From the NCBI RefSeq assembly GCF_900636365.1, contig NZ_LR134266.1:1563501-1627500 (forward strand): a DNA stretch of 64,000 nucleotides. The letters run 5' to 3'. This document shows, piece by piece, positions 9,277 through 17,874 of this stretch. This stretch comes from Streptococcus viridans. Lineage in GTDB: Bacteria; Bacillota; Bacilli; Lactobacillales; Streptococcaceae. Both the position numbers and the translations under genes were made by a program. Below the pieces are notes generated by a model. The model was not told the DNA's origin. It ran no database searches and worked only from the letters and a program-made list of their open reading frames with translations. Each line of letters opens with the position of its first letter. Within the stretch, counting starts at the first letter, position 1.

Positions 9277-10170
9277 TTAGTCTTTTTTACTGACTTGTTT
9301 TGCTAAGACAAAGTTACCCAAGGTTGCTGAACCATTTCCAGCCACCGCAGGAGTCACGATGTAGTCTCGAACATCCGGCACTGGTAAATAGCCGTTCAAT
9401 AAGACGGTGAATTTTTCACGGACGCGATCCAGCATGTGCTGTTGTGCCATCACTCCTCCACCAAATACAATCACATCTGGACGGAAGGTTACAGTCGCAT
9501 TGACAGCAGCTTGGGCAATATAGTAGGCTTGGATATCCCATACAGAGCTATTGAGTCCGATATTTTCCCCACGAATACCGGTACGAGCTTCCAAGCTTGG
9601 ACCAGCCGCAAGACCTTCTAAACAGCCTCTGTGGAATGGACAAACCCCATTAAATTCTTTTTCAACATCCATTGGGTGTTTGGCAACATAGTAATGGCCC
9701 ATCTCAGGATGTCCCACACCACCAATGAATTCACCACGCTGGATAACACCAGCCCCAATTCCTGTACCAATCGTGTAGTAGACTAGGTTTTCAATCCGCG
9801 CACCCGCATTATTACGAGCCACGACCTCACCATAAGCTGAGCTATTTACGTCAGTTGTGAAGTAAATCGGTACATTTAATGCCCGACGGAAAGCACCTAC
9901 CACATCAATATTGGCCCAATGTGGTTTTGGAGTTGTTGTAATAAAACCATATGTTTTTGAATTTTTATCAATATCAATCGGTCCAAATGAACCAATCGCT
10001 AAACCTGCAAGATTTTCAAACTTAGAGAAAAACTCAATACATTTATCAAGGGTTTCAATAGGGGTCGTTGTCGGAAACTGTATTTTCTCAATGACGTTAT
10101 AATTTTCGTCACCTACAGCACAAACAAACTTTGTTCCACCTGCTTCAAGACTTCCATATAATTTAGTCAT
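9277..10170 (-). CDS. scrK: Fructokinase (ROK family)
   Basis: Phosphorylates the fructose released when ScrB hydrolyses sucrose 6-phosphate, giving fructose 6-phosphate. The 297-residue ROK kinase has the N-terminal phosphate-binding GSLEAGGTKFVCAVG, the central TIGTGIGAGVI, and the ROK zinc signature GHPEMGHYYV with CPFHRGCLEGLAAGP around residue 180. The start is the ATG at 10170, six bases after AGAGG; an in-frame TTG upstream is less likely. It lies downstream of scrA on the same strand but behind its own promoter (10203-10208) that overlaps a ScrR-like operator. Confidence 0.94.
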   Translation of the reverse strand: MTKLYGSLEAGGTKFVCAVGDENYNVIEKIQFPTTTPIETLDKCIEFFSKFENLAGLAIGSFGPIDIDKNSKTYGFITTTPKPHWANIDVVGAFRRALNVPIYFTTDVNSSAYGEVVARNNAGARIENLVYYTIGTGIGAGVIQRGEFIGGVGHPEMGHYYVAKHPMDVEKEFNGVCPFHRGCLEGLAAGPSLEARTGIRGENIGLNSSVWDIQAYYIAQAAVNATVTFRPDVIVFGGGVMAQQHMLDRVREKFTVLLNGYLPVPDVRDYIVTPAVAGNGSATLGNFVLAKQVSKKD

Positions 10171-10202
10171 ATCAAACCTCTTCTTCAATTCTCTTTTTTT
10201 CT

Positions 10203-10230
10203 ATTATATCATAAAGGAAAACGGTTCACT
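10203..10230 (-). promoter_or_regulatory. scrK promoter with ScrR-like operator
   Basis: On the minus strand an extended -10 TGATATAAT (TATAAT at 10203-10208). The operator-like site AGGAAAACGGTTCACT (plus strand, 10215-10230) lies just upstream, between the -35 and -10 positions, where bound repressor would block polymerase. The same motif occurs at 12313, 12367 and 12563. Confidence 0.65.
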
Positions 10231-10311
10231 TCTATTCCTTATAGAAAAAACTACTCTTATTTAGGTATAAAAGATAATCTTCCCCGTCCTCTTCCTTATC
10301 TTCATATACAA

Positions 10312-10347
10312 TTCAAGGACTGGAGGAAGCCCTAACCAGTCCTTGAA
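10312..10347 (-). terminator. scrA terminator hairpin
   Basis: TTCAAGGACTGG (10312-10323) pairs perfectly with CCAGTCCTTGAA (10336-10347), directly after the scrA stop. The minus-strand tail TTGTATATG is only partly U-rich, so termination may be incomplete and scrK partly cotranscribed. Confidence 0.6.
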
Positions 10348-10362
10348 CAAACATAGATTTAA

Positions 10363-12282
10363 TTAAGCTTTCACTTCGATAATCGCATCGCCTTTAGCAA
10401 CTTCACCAGTTGCCACTGGAGTAACTGAAGCATAGTCGGCTGTGTTTGTGACGATGACCATTGTTGTATCATCAAGACCAGCTGCTGCAATTTTAGCAGA
10501 ATCAAATGTTCCAAGAACATCGCCAGCTTTGACCTTGTCACCTTGCGCAACCTTTTGATCAAACCCTTCACCGTTCATTGAAACTGTGTCGATACCAACG
10601 TGGATCAAAACTTCAGCACCGTTGGCTGTCTTCAAACCGAAGGCATGACCTGTTGCAAAAGCAATGGTTACTTCTGCATCTGCAGGAGCATAAACGACAC
10701 CTTCAGATGGCTTCACTGCAATCCCTTGCCCCATCGCACCGCTTGAGAAGACAGGGTCATTCACATTTTCTAAAGCAACCGCTTGGCCAACGATTGGAGA
10801 GATAATCGTTTCATCTTGAAGAGTTTCTGGAACAGTTCCAGTTGTTTCTTCTTCAATAATTGCACCAGCTTCTTTGTCCTCTGCAGGAACAGATGAAGCT
10901 TCATCTTCATAACCAAACATATATGTCAAACCGAAACTTAGTGCAGTTGTAAATACAACCATAAATACATATTTCAATAATTGACCATTTAGATAGAGAA
11001 GTGTTCCTGGAATAATTGTAATACCAAATCCTGTACCAGCAAGGTTTAACATAGATGCAATCCAACCACCTACAGCACCTGCTCCCAAAGCAATAACGAA
11101 TGGTTTTACATAACGCAAGTTCACACCAAAGATTGCAGGCTCAGTAATACCTAATAAGGCAGAAATAGTTGCAGGAAATGCTAAAGCTTTCACTTTTTGA
11201 GATTTTGATTTCACTGCCACCGCTAAAGTCGCACCAGCTTGTGCAGTCATAGCAGCTGTAATAATTGCATTAAATGGATCTTTCTTATCCGAAGTAATTA
11301 ATTGCGATTCAAGAAGATTAAAAATATGATGGACACCAGTAACGACAATCAACTGATGAACCCCACCGATAAGAAGACCTGCAAGGCCGAATGGTAAATT
11401 TAAAATAAACTTAGTTGCATTCAGTACATGTTCCTCGATGCTGTGGAAGAATGGTCCAATAATAAACAAAGCGAGGAATGACATGATTGTCAATGTAAAT
11501 AATGGAACCAATAACAAATCTAAGACATCTGGAATTTTCTTATGGAGCCACTTTTCAAGTTTCGCACCAATTAGACCAACGAAGAAAGCGGGAAGAACTG
11601 AGTTCTGGAATCCAACTACATGATGGAAGATACCAAAGAATGTTGCTGCTTTAGAAGGATCTTCCGCTACAACCCACGCATTAGGAAGTGTCGGACTAAC
11701 CATCATCAAACCAATTACAATCCCAAGAACAGGATTTCCTCCAAACACTCGGAACGCAGACCATGAAATCAAGGCTGGAAAGAAGGCAAACGCAGTATCT
11801 GTCAAAATTGTTGAATAGGTATAGAAATCTGTAGATTTAAATGCGTCTGCTGTAGTACCAAACAAAGCTAGCACTTGGTCTTGAGCAATAGCACCACGAA
11901 TTCCCATAAACAAACCAGTTGCAACGATTGCTGGTAAAATTGGGACAAAAACATCTCCGAAGGTACGGATTGCGCGTTGGAACCAATTTCCTTGTTTCGC
12001 TGCTTCAGCTTTCATTTCATCTTTTGAAGAAGTTGGCAAGCCTAGAGCCACTACTTCATCGTAGATCTTATTTACAGTACCAGTACCAAAGATGATTTGG
12101 TATTGACCTGAGTTAAAGAAAGCTCCCTGTACTTTTTCAATGTTCTCAACAACATCTTTGTTGATTTTTGATTCATCTTTGACCATCACGCGAAGACGAG
12201 TCGCACAGTGAGCAACACTGCTAACGTTCTCAACTCCACCGATTGCATCGATGACTTTTTTTGCAATTTCTGTATTTGACAT
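10363..12282 (-). CDS. scrA: Sucrose-specific PTS transporter, EIIBCA
   Basis: Membrane permease that imports sucrose and phosphorylates it to sucrose 6-phosphate using phosphate from HPr. The 639 residues hold three domains in order: EIIB with the phosphorylated cysteine in AHCATRLRV (Cys26), a polytopic EIIC from about residue 100 to 460, and a C-terminal EIIA with its histidine in VLIHVGIDTV near 570, before which lies an acidic linker. Length matches the family. The start is the ATG at 12282 following AAGGAG; an ATG at 12327 lies inside an operator-like site and has no ribosome binding site. Divergent scrB, adjacent scrK and scrR support the sucrose assignment; trehalose EIIs are related but their genes would sit beside treC. 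Confidence 0.93.
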   Translation of the reverse strand: MSNTEIAKKVIDAIGGVENVSSVAHCATRLRVMVKDESKINKDVVENIEKVQGAFFNSGQYQIIFGTGTVNKIYDEVVALGLPTSSKDEMKAEAAKQGNWFQRAIRTFGDVFVPILPAIVATGLFMGIRGAIAQDQVLALFGTTADAFKSTDFYTYSTILTDTAFAFFPALISWSAFRVFGGNPVLGIVIGLMMVSPTLPNAWVVAEDPSKAATFFGIFHHVVGFQNSVLPAFFVGLIGAKLEKWLHKKIPDVLDLLLVPLFTLTIMSFLALFIIGPFFHSIEEHVLNATKFILNLPFGLAGLLIGGVHQLIVVTGVHHIFNLLESQLITSDKKDPFNAIITAAMTAQAGATLAVAVKSKSQKVKALAFPATISALLGITEPAIFGVNLRYVKPFVIALGAGAVGGWIASMLNLAGTGFGITIIPGTLLYLNGQLLKYVFMVVFTTALSFGLTYMFGYEDEASSVPAEDKEAGAIIEEETTGTVPETLQDETIISPIVGQAVALENVNDPVFSSGAMGQGIAVKPSEGVVYAPADAEVTIAFATGHAFGLKTANGAEVLIHVGIDTVSMNGEGFDQKVAQGDKVKAGDVLGTFDSAKIAAAGLDDTTMVIVTNTADYASVTPVATGEVAKGDAIIEVKA

Positions 12283-12312
12283 TTGCAAAAATCTCCTTAT
12301 TTTTTTATTGTT

Positions 12313-12328
12313 TTGAAAACGGTTCACC
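12313..12328. promoter_or_regulatory. ScrR-like operator within the scrA leader
   Basis: TTGAAAACGGTTCACC, one of four related sites in the locus sharing the core AAACGGTTsAC. It lies about 20 bases downstream of the predicted scrA transcription start. It also partly resembles a cre site, but the right arm does not fit. Confidence 0.6.
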
Positions 12329-12344
12329 CGTCTCTACGCATTTA

Positions 12345-12382
12345 ATTGTACCATGTATCAAGAATATGTCAACCGTTTTGCA
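12345..12382 (-). promoter_or_regulatory. scrA promoter overlapped by ScrR-like operator
   Basis: On the minus strand TTGACA (12367-12372), a 16-base spacer and TACAAT (12345-12350) preceded by TGG. The operator-like site TGTCAACCGTTTTGCA (plus strand, 12367-12382) contains the whole -35, so a bound repressor would exclude polymerase. Confidence 0.75.
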
Positions 12383-12562
12383 GAAAGTTTTTGATGTTTA
12401 TTTGCGATTTTTGAATGTTTGAAAGAAGTGCTTTTTATTTTCATTAAATTAAACGCCCTTCCACTGTATGATATGGCTCTTATCTGGTTTTCAAGTTTTC
12501 AAAAACTTTCATTCTTTCATTTGTTTTCATAAACCAAATCTAGCCTCTGCCTCGATATTTTA

Positions 12563-12578
12563 TGATAAACGTTTGACA
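12563..12578. promoter_or_regulatory. ScrR-like operator upstream of scrB
   Basis: TGATAAACGTTTGACA matches the reverse complement of the 12367 site at 13 of 16 positions. It lies about 30 bases upstream of the proposed scrB -35. Confidence 0.5.
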
Positions 12579-12605
12579 TTTTTTCTTAATTCTTTGGCCA
12601 AAGTC

Positions 12606-12634
12606 TTGCTTTTTTTTATAGAAATCGGTACTAT
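12606..12634 (+). promoter_or_regulatory. scrB-scrR promoter
   Basis: TTGCTT (12606-12611), a 17-base spacer and TACTAT (12629-12634). The start would lie near 12641, about 23 bases before the scrB ATG and just ahead of the ribosome binding site TTGGAGGAG. Confidence 0.55.
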
Positions 12635-12663
12635 GGAAGTAAGAAAAATTTTGGAGGAGTCAA

Positions 12664-14118
12664 ATGGAATGGACAACAGAACTTCGGTACAAACGGTATG
12701 AAGACTGGACCGAAGAAGAAAAGAAACAAATAAAAGAAAACATGGCTAATTCTCCTTGGCATACTCATTACCATGTCGAACCCAAAACTGGCCTTTTAAA
12801 TGACCCAAATGGTTTCTCCTATTTTAATGGTAAATGGATTCTCTTTTACCAGAACTTTCCCTTTGGAGCCGCTCACGGATTGAAGTCTTGGGTACAACTG
12901 GAAAGTGATGATTTAGTTCATTTTAAAGAAACTGGTCTTAAAGTTTTACCAGACACACCTTTAGATAGCCATGGAGCCTATTCTGGTTCGGCTATGCAAT
13001 TCGATGACGAACTTTTCTTATTCTATACAGGAAATGTACGAGATGAGAACTGGATCCGCCATCCTTACCAAATCGGAGCCCTCATAGACCAGAATGGGAA
13101 CCTCAAAAAAATCGACCAAATCCTTATTGATCAACCAGAGGATGCTACCGACCACTTCCGCGACCCACAAATTTTTAAATTCAAAGATCAATACTATGCC
13201 ATCGTCGGTGGTCAAGACCTTGAGAAAAAAGGATTCGTTCGCCTTTACAAAGCAGTGAATAACGATTATAGCAACTGGGTTGAAGTAGGAAATCTTGATT
13301 TCAACAATGATCGTACAGCTTATATGATGGAGTGTCCTAACTTAGTCTTCGTCGGCGAGCAACCTGTCCTTCTTTATTGCCCTCAAGGTTTGGACAAAAC
13401 AGTCCTCGACTACGACAATATCTACCCAAATATGTATAAGATTGGGGCTTCTTTTGATCCTGAACAGGCTCGTCTAGTTGATGTTTCTGAATTGCACAAT
13501 CTGGACTATGGTTTTGAGGCTTACGCGACTCAAGGCTTCAATGCGCCTGATGGAAGAGCCTTAACCGTTAGCTGGCTTGGCCTACCAGATGTCGCTTATC
13601 CATCCGATCGTTATGACCATCAAGGAGCTTTCTCTTTGGTCAAAGAGCTAAGCATTAAGGACGGCAAACTTTATCAATATCCAGTTGAAGCTGTAAAAGA
13701 GCTTCGCTCCACTTCATCCGAGTTTACAAACAAGGAAACAACCAATAATTGCTACGAGTTAGAATTAGACTTTGAAGCTAATAGCAAAAGTGAGATTGTT
13801 CTCCTTGCAGATAAAGAAGGCAAAGGACTTTCTATTACTTTCGATATTGCAAATGGTCAAGTCATTGTCGATCGTAGCCAAGCTGGCCAACAATATGCGC
13901 AAGAGTTTGGGACCACTCGTACTTGTCCGATCGAAAACCAAGCTACTACCGCTACTATTTTCATCGATAATTCTATTTTTGAAATTTTTATCAACAAAGG
14001 AGAAAAAGTATTCTCTGGTCGTGTCTTCCCGCATGCTGATCAAACTGGTATTTTGATCAAATCCGGAACACCTACCGGAACATACTATGAACTAGACTAT
14101 GGTCGCAAAACTCACTGA
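12664..14118 (+). CDS. scrB: Sucrose-6-phosphate hydrolase (GH32)
   Basis: Cytoplasmic invertase that splits sucrose 6-phosphate from ScrA into glucose 6-phosphate and fructose. The 484-residue GH32 protein shows the five-bladed propeller motifs: the nucleophile in LLNDPNGF near residue 46, FRDPQIF near 168, and the acid/base glutamate in MECPNLVF near 223; a C-terminal beta-sandwich follows from about 340. The ATG is preceded by GGAGG. It overlaps the start of scrR by 20 bases, so both are one operon. Confidence 0.95.
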   Translation: MEWTTELRYKRYEDWTEEEKKQIKENMANSPWHTHYHVEPKTGLLNDPNGFSYFNGKWILFYQNFPFGAAHGLKSWVQLESDDLVHFKETGLKVLPDTPLDSHGAYSGSAMQFDDELFLFYTGNVRDENWIRHPYQIGALIDQNGNLKKIDQILIDQPEDATDHFRDPQIFKFKDQYYAIVGGQDLEKKGFVRLYKAVNNDYSNWVEVGNLDFNNDRTAYMMECPNLVFVGEQPVLLYCPQGLDKTVLDYDNIYPNMYKIGASFDPEQARLVDVSELHNLDYGFEAYATQGFNAPDGRALTVSWLGLPDVAYPSDRYDHQGAFSLVKELSIKDGKLYQYPVEAVKELRSTSSEFTNKETTNNCYELELDFEANSKSEIVLLADKEGKGLSITFDIANGQVIVDRSQAGQQYAQEFGTTRTCPIENQATTATIFIDNSIFEIFINKGEKVFSGRVFPHADQTGILIKSGTPTGTYYELDYGRKTH

Positions 14119-15064
14119 TGTCGCCAAATTAGCTGGTGTCAGCCCCACGACAGTTTCACGAGTCATTAACAAAAAGGGATATTTATCTGAAAAAACTGTC
14201 TCAAAAGTCAATGAGGCCATGAGGGAATTGGGCTATAAGCCTAATACGATTGCTCGGAGCCTACAAGGAAAATCAGCCAAGTTAATCGGCTTAATCTTCC
14301 CAAAAATCAGCCATGTCTTCTATGCAGAATTAATCGATAAACTGGAAGAAGAACTGTTCAAACATGGGTACAAAACCATTATTTGTAATAGCGAGCATGA
14401 TTCTGAAAAAGAACGTGAATACATCGAAATGCTAGAAGCCAATCAAGTAGATGGTATTATTTCTGGTAGTCATAATCTGGGAATTGAAGATTATAACCGG
14501 GTTACAGCTCCTATCATCGCTTTTGACCGAAACCTATCCCCTGAGATCCCTGTTGTTTCCTCAGATAACTACGCTGGTGGCGTCCTTGCAGCGGAAACCC
14601 TTGCCAAGACAGGAGCACAAAAGATTATCATGATTACCGGGAATGACAATTCCAATTCCCCAACTGGACTCCGGCATGCTGGTTTTGCTTCAGTCCTGCC
14701 AGAAGCACAAATCATTAATGTTTCTAGCGATTATTCACCTATTCGCAAAGAAATGGAAATCAAATCCATCTTGACCCAGCAGAAACCAGATGCTATCTTT
14801 GCATCCGATGACTTGACTGCTATCTTGGTGATGAAAATCGCTGACGAACTCGGCATTGTCGTTCCAGAAAACCTAAAAATTATTGGCTACGATGGGACCT
14901 ACTTTATCGAAAATTATTTCCCCCGTCTCACCACCATCAAGCAACCCTTACAAGAGATTGCTCGTCTGACGGTCGACCTTCTTCTTCAAAAAATCGAAGG
15001 AAAAGACGTTAAAACAACAGGCTATTTTCTCCCAGTGAATGTTTTACCCGGCAAAAGTGTTTAA
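14099..15064 (+). CDS. scrR: LacI-family sucrose operon repressor ScrR
   Basis: DNA-binding regulator of the adjacent sucrose genes. The 321 residues begin with a LacI helix-turn-helix (KLTDVAKLAGVSPTTVSRVI), then a hinge helix (NTIARSLQGKSAKLIGLIF) and a periplasmic-binding-like effector domain. The ATG lies inside the scrB 3' end without a clear ribosome binding site, which points to translational coupling. Four AAACGGTTsAC sites at scrK, scrA and scrB are its likely operators. The inducer (probably fructose or a phosphorylated sugar) is not decided by sequence. Confidence 0.92.
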   Translation: MVAKLTDVAKLAGVSPTTVSRVINKKGYLSEKTVSKVNEAMRELGYKPNTIARSLQGKSAKLIGLIFPKISHVFYAELIDKLEEELFKHGYKTIICNSEHDSEKEREYIEMLEANQVDGIISGSHNLGIEDYNRVTAPIIAFDRNLSPEIPVVSSDNYAGGVLAAETLAKTGAQKIIMITGNDNSNSPTGLRHAGFASVLPEAQIINVSSDYSPIRKEMEIKSILTQQKPDAIFASDDLTAILVMKIADELGIVVPENLKIIGYDGTYFIENYFPRLTTIKQPLQEIARLTVDLLLQKIEGKDVKTTGYFLPVNVLPGKSV

Positions 15065-15066
15065 AA

Positions 15067-15192
15067 GAGAGTGGGACAGAAATCGGTAATTCGTTAGAAT
15101 TCGATTTCGTCGTCCCACCTCCGCACAGTTGAGTAGGGCTGTAAAAGCTGATAAAATCAGCGTAGTAGAGCCCACTCAACCACTGCGTCTTG
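15067..15192 (-). repeat. Interspersed two-hairpin repeat, copy A
   Basis: Copy of an element also present at 63572-63752 in the opposite orientation. It contains a hairpin closed by GTGGGAC (15071-15077) and GTCCCAC (15112-15118), then a second stem GTTGAGTAGGGCT (15128-15140) with AGCCCACTCAAC (15169-15180), then ACTGCGTCTTG (15182-15192). The GTGGGAC hairpin read on the minus strand is followed by TCTCTTTT, as in copy B where it makes a terminator on the plus strand. The stems differ in sequence between copies but keep pairing. Confidence 0.7.
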
Positions 15193-15273
15193 TTCGACAA
15201 TCCAAAGTCAATTGAGAGGCCGGACTTTTGTACCAGTCTTTTTCCTTATCCTGATCAATCGAATCTCTATACT

Positions 15274-15309
15274 TAAAAAGAAACCACCCGTGCAGGTGGT
15301 TTCTTTTCT
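15274..15309. terminator. Bidirectional terminator between scrR and nusB
   Basis: AAAGAAACCACC and GGTGGTTTCTTT (15277-15305) form a strong stem with a CGTGCA loop, with A/T tails on both sides. It ends the efp-yqhY-nusB operon (minus) and can stop transcription coming from scrR (plus). Confidence 0.85.
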
Positions 15310-15312
15310 ATC

Positions 15313-15741
15313 TTATTCTGCTTCTGTTACAAATTGACTTAAGACACCATTCACAAACCGAGCAGATTTCTCATCTGAAAAAGTTTTAGCTAATTCAATT
15401 GCTTCATTCACCGCAACCAATTGAGGGGTATCAAAGGAAGTCATTTCAAACACACCCAAACGAAGAATGTTTTTCTCCACTAGAGTCAAGCGTTCGACAG
15501 TCCATCCAGTTTTCAAGTGTTGGGCAATCTGTTGATCCAATTCATCCTTTGATTGACGAACACCCGATACCAAATTGAGTAAAAAAGCTGGAATTTCCAC
15601 TTCCTGGTCTGTTTCCTCTTTGTCATGAGTAAAAGCAAATCGACACGCTTCTACAACATCCCCTTCATACTCTAAACTCATTAGAGCTTGAAAGGCACGC
15701 TCCCGTAAATCACGACGTGATTCAAATAAAATATCAGTCAT
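15313..15741 (-). CDS. nusB: Transcription antitermination factor NusB
   Basis: RNA-binding partner of NusE (S10) in antitermination complexes on rRNA operons. The all-helical 142-residue protein has the RRDLRERAFQALMSLEY start and the C-terminal ILRLGVFEM, AVNEAIELAKTFS and FVNGVLSQF blocks of the family. I start it at the ATG at 15741, which overlaps the stop of the Asp23 gene by eight bases; a longer frame from 15756 is possible. It is last in the efp-yqhY-nusB operon. Confidence 0.94.
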   Translation of the reverse strand: MTDILFESRRDLRERAFQALMSLEYEGDVVEACRFAFTHDKEETDQEVEIPAFLLNLVSGVRQSKDELDQQIAQHLKTGWTVERLTLVEKNILRLGVFEMTSFDTPQLVAVNEAIELAKTFSDEKSARFVNGVLSQFVTEAE

Positions 15742-16123
15742 TGAGGAAATCCTCATTAAACAAATCTTTCAAATCAGGTTTCGCTGCTTTTTCAGTCACG
15801 ATTCCAACCACATGGATGTTGACATCATCCAAGGTCACATCTGCCATATTGTAGACAGCTGTTTTTACTGCCTTTTGGATCGCAACCGCTACTTTAGGGA
15901 CTGCTACACCATACTCTAGATAGAGGTAAATATCAACTGAGATTTGACCATCTTCTTGTGTACGAAGGTAAACCCCACGTCCAAGAGCACGTTTTGAAAG
16001 GCTATCCGATACACTCTTGTTCTCAAGAGAATGAACACCATCCACTTTTGCAGTCGCAATCGCAATAATTTTTTCTAGCACACGAGGTGCAATGACGATT
16101 TCGCCGTATTGTTCAGTTGCCAT
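15734..16123 (-). CDS. Asp23/Gls24 family protein (YqhY-type)
   Basis: Small cytoplasmic protein of the DUF322/Asp23 family. The 129 residues show the family hallmarks: GEIVIAPRVLEKIIAIATAKVDGVHSL at the start, repeated VDIYLYLEYGVAVPKVA in the middle and VNIHVVGI near the end. The position between efp and nusB matches YqhY of Bacillus, which has been linked to control of acetyl-CoA carboxylase. The biochemical role is not settled, so I give no symbol. Confidence 0.88.
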   Translation of the reverse strand: MATEQYGEIVIAPRVLEKIIAIATAKVDGVHSLENKSVSDSLSKRALGRGVYLRTQEDGQISVDIYLYLEYGVAVPKVAVAIQKAVKTAVYNMADVTLDDVNIHVVGIVTEKAAKPDLKDLFNEDFLND

Positions 16124-16160
16124 AGAAGTTCCTTTCTATCAGACCAATTTTTAGAGCTGA

Positions 16161-16721
16161 TTAGGCACGAGAAACGTAAGTTCCTTCAGCTGTATTGATA
16201 ATCAATTTTTGTCCTGCTTCGATGAAGTCTGGAACGTTAACGACAAGTCCAGTTTCCATTGTAGCTGGTTTACCAGAACCTGTAACTGTAGCACCTTTAA
16301 TAGATGGTTGAGTTTCAGCAACTGTCAATTCAACAGTTGTAGGAACAGTCACCCCAATCACTTCACTTCCGTAGAATTGAATTTTCACTTCTGAGTTTTC
16401 AAGGATGTAAAGCAATTCGTTCTCAACATTGACAACAGGAATTTCATATTGATCGTATGTTTCAGTATTCATGAAGTAAGCTGTGTCATCCATTTTATAC
16501 AAATATTGAGCTGGTACTGTTTCAATAATGGCTTGCTCAAATTTTTCTTCTGGACGGTAGCTTGTATCAAAAGTTGAACCAGTACGAACATCACGCAATT
16601 TCATACGCATGATGGTATTTCCTTTACCTGGTTTGTGGTGGCTAGCTTCCAAAACGCGGATCAATTTTCCATCAGCTGTTTCAAAGGTCATACCAGCTTT
16701 CAACTTACTTGCTTCAATCAT
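16161..16721 (-). CDS. efp: Translation elongation factor P
   Basis: Binds stalled ribosomes and promotes peptide bond formation at polyproline stretches. The 186 residues contain the KOW-like N-terminal domain with the modification loop HHKPGKGN near residue 28 (lysine at the tip) and the two OB domains, ending [10 protein letters not shown]. Length is normal. It is first in the operon with yqhY and nusB and has a strong promoter. Confidence 0.96.
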   Translation of the reverse strand: MIEASKLKAGMTFETADGKLIRVLEASHHKPGKGNTIMRMKLRDVRTGSTFDTSYRPEEKFEQAIIETVPAQYLYKMDDTAYFMNTETYDQYEIPVVNVENELLYILENSEVKIQFYGSEVIGVTVPTTVELTVAETQPSIKGATVTGSGKPATMETGLVVNVPDFIEAGQKLIINTAEGTYVSRA

Positions 16722-16757
16722 GTTTTCATACCTCTTTTTAAAAATATATTACTCTTT

Positions 16758-16786
16758 ATTTTATCACAAAAGCTCAGATTTCTCAA
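16758..16786 (-). promoter_or_regulatory. efp operon promoter
   Basis: On the minus strand TTGAGA (16781-16786), a 17-base spacer and TAAAAT (16758-16763) with TGA just before it (extended -10). Confidence 0.75.
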
Positions 16787-16806
16787 ATCTATCTCTGCAA
16801 ATTTCC

Positions 16807-17874
16807 TTAGATCACAATCAATTCTTTCGGTGCAAGGGTCAAGACTTCACAGCCACTTTCTGTAATCAAGAGATCATCTTCAATCCGGACACCTGATAGA
16901 CCTTCAATGTAGATCCCTGGCTCATCTGTTAAGACCATTCCCGCCTTGATAACTTCTTTAGATGTTTGACTGAAATAAGGCTCTTCATGGATGTCCAAGC
17001 CAATACCATGTCCAATTCCATGAGTAAAGTACTGGCCGTATCCTGCCGCCTCGATAATGTCTCGAGGAATTTTATCAAACTCACGGAAACCTAGTCCAGC
17101 CTTGGCTTCAGAAATGAGAGCTTGGTTGGCTTTCAAGACCGTTTCGTAAATTTCTCTTTCCTTATCACTGACATGACCTGCATAAATGGTCCGGGTCATA
17201 TCACTCACGTAATGGTTGTAAAGACAGCCAAAGTCCAAGGTCAAGGCATCCCCCGCAGAGATAATGCGATCACTAGGAGTCGCATGGGGCATAGCAGAGC
17301 GTTCTCCCGCAGCGGAGATGATATCAAAGGATACACCTGACGCTCCCAATTCCCGCATTCTGAAATCCAGGAAGGTCGCAGCTTCTAACTCTGTTGTTTG
17401 ACCAACCTTGATAAACTCCAGCACATCTAGGAAGGCTTGATCTGAAATACTGCAGGCCTTGCGGATGGTTGCCACTTCTGTCTCATCCTTAATCAAACGA
17501 AACTCCATCACAAAATCAGACAAGGCTCTTAGAGAGACTCCTGAAAAAGCTGTCGCCAGACGGGTATGATAGGCAACTGTAATCTCATCCTCAAAGCCAA
17601 GTTCTTGGATCGCTGCGTCTTTGATAATTTTTGATGCTTCTTCCAATTCATTGCGGGTTTCAACAATCTCCACAAAGGGGAAACAAGTCGCATGGGCATG
17701 AATGGTATAGCGCGAATCAGTGAAGAGGACCACGCGCTCTTCTGTCACCAAAACAGTCCCGTTCGATCCCCAGAAACCTGTCAAATAGTAAACATTTTTC
17801 AAGTTGTTAATGAGGACAGCTTTTAAATCCTGCGCCTTCATTTTAGTTCGTAGATTTGTAATTCGTTGGTTCAT
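16807..17874 (-). CDS. pepP: Xaa-Pro peptidase (M24 family)
   Basis: Metallopeptidase that removes residues next to proline. The 355 residues have a creatinase-like N-terminal domain and the M24 pita-bread fold with metal ligands in [18 protein letters not shown] near residue 212, [13 protein letters not shown] near 285 and [18 protein letters not shown] near 315. Length fits the short streptococcal aminopeptidase P rather than a prolidase, although the two are hard to separate by sequence. The ATG at 17874 overlaps the uvrA stop by four bases, so it is translated from the uvrA message. Confidence 0.88.
   Translation of the reverse strand: MNQRITNLRTKMKAQDLKAVLINNLKNVYYLTGFWGSNGTVLVTEERVVLFTDSRYTIHAHATCFPFVEIVETRNELEEASKIIKDAAIQELGFEDEITVAYHTRLATAFSGVSLRALSDFVMEFRLIKDETEVATIRKACSISDQAFLDVLEFIKVGQTTELEAATFLDFRMRELGASGVSFDIISAAGERSAMPHATPSDRIISAGDALTLDFGCLYNHYVSDMTRTIYAGHVSDKEREIYETVLKANQALISEAKAGLGFREFDKIPRDIIEAAGYGQYFTHGIGHGIGLDIHEEPYFSQTSKEVIKAGMVLTDEPGIYIEGLSGVRIEDDLLITESGCEVLTLAPKELIVI

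Noticed and set aside
12313..12328. cre site in the scrA leader
   Set aside because: The left half fits but the conserved CA at the right end is missing; the four-fold recurrence of AAACGGTTsAC points to ScrR instead.
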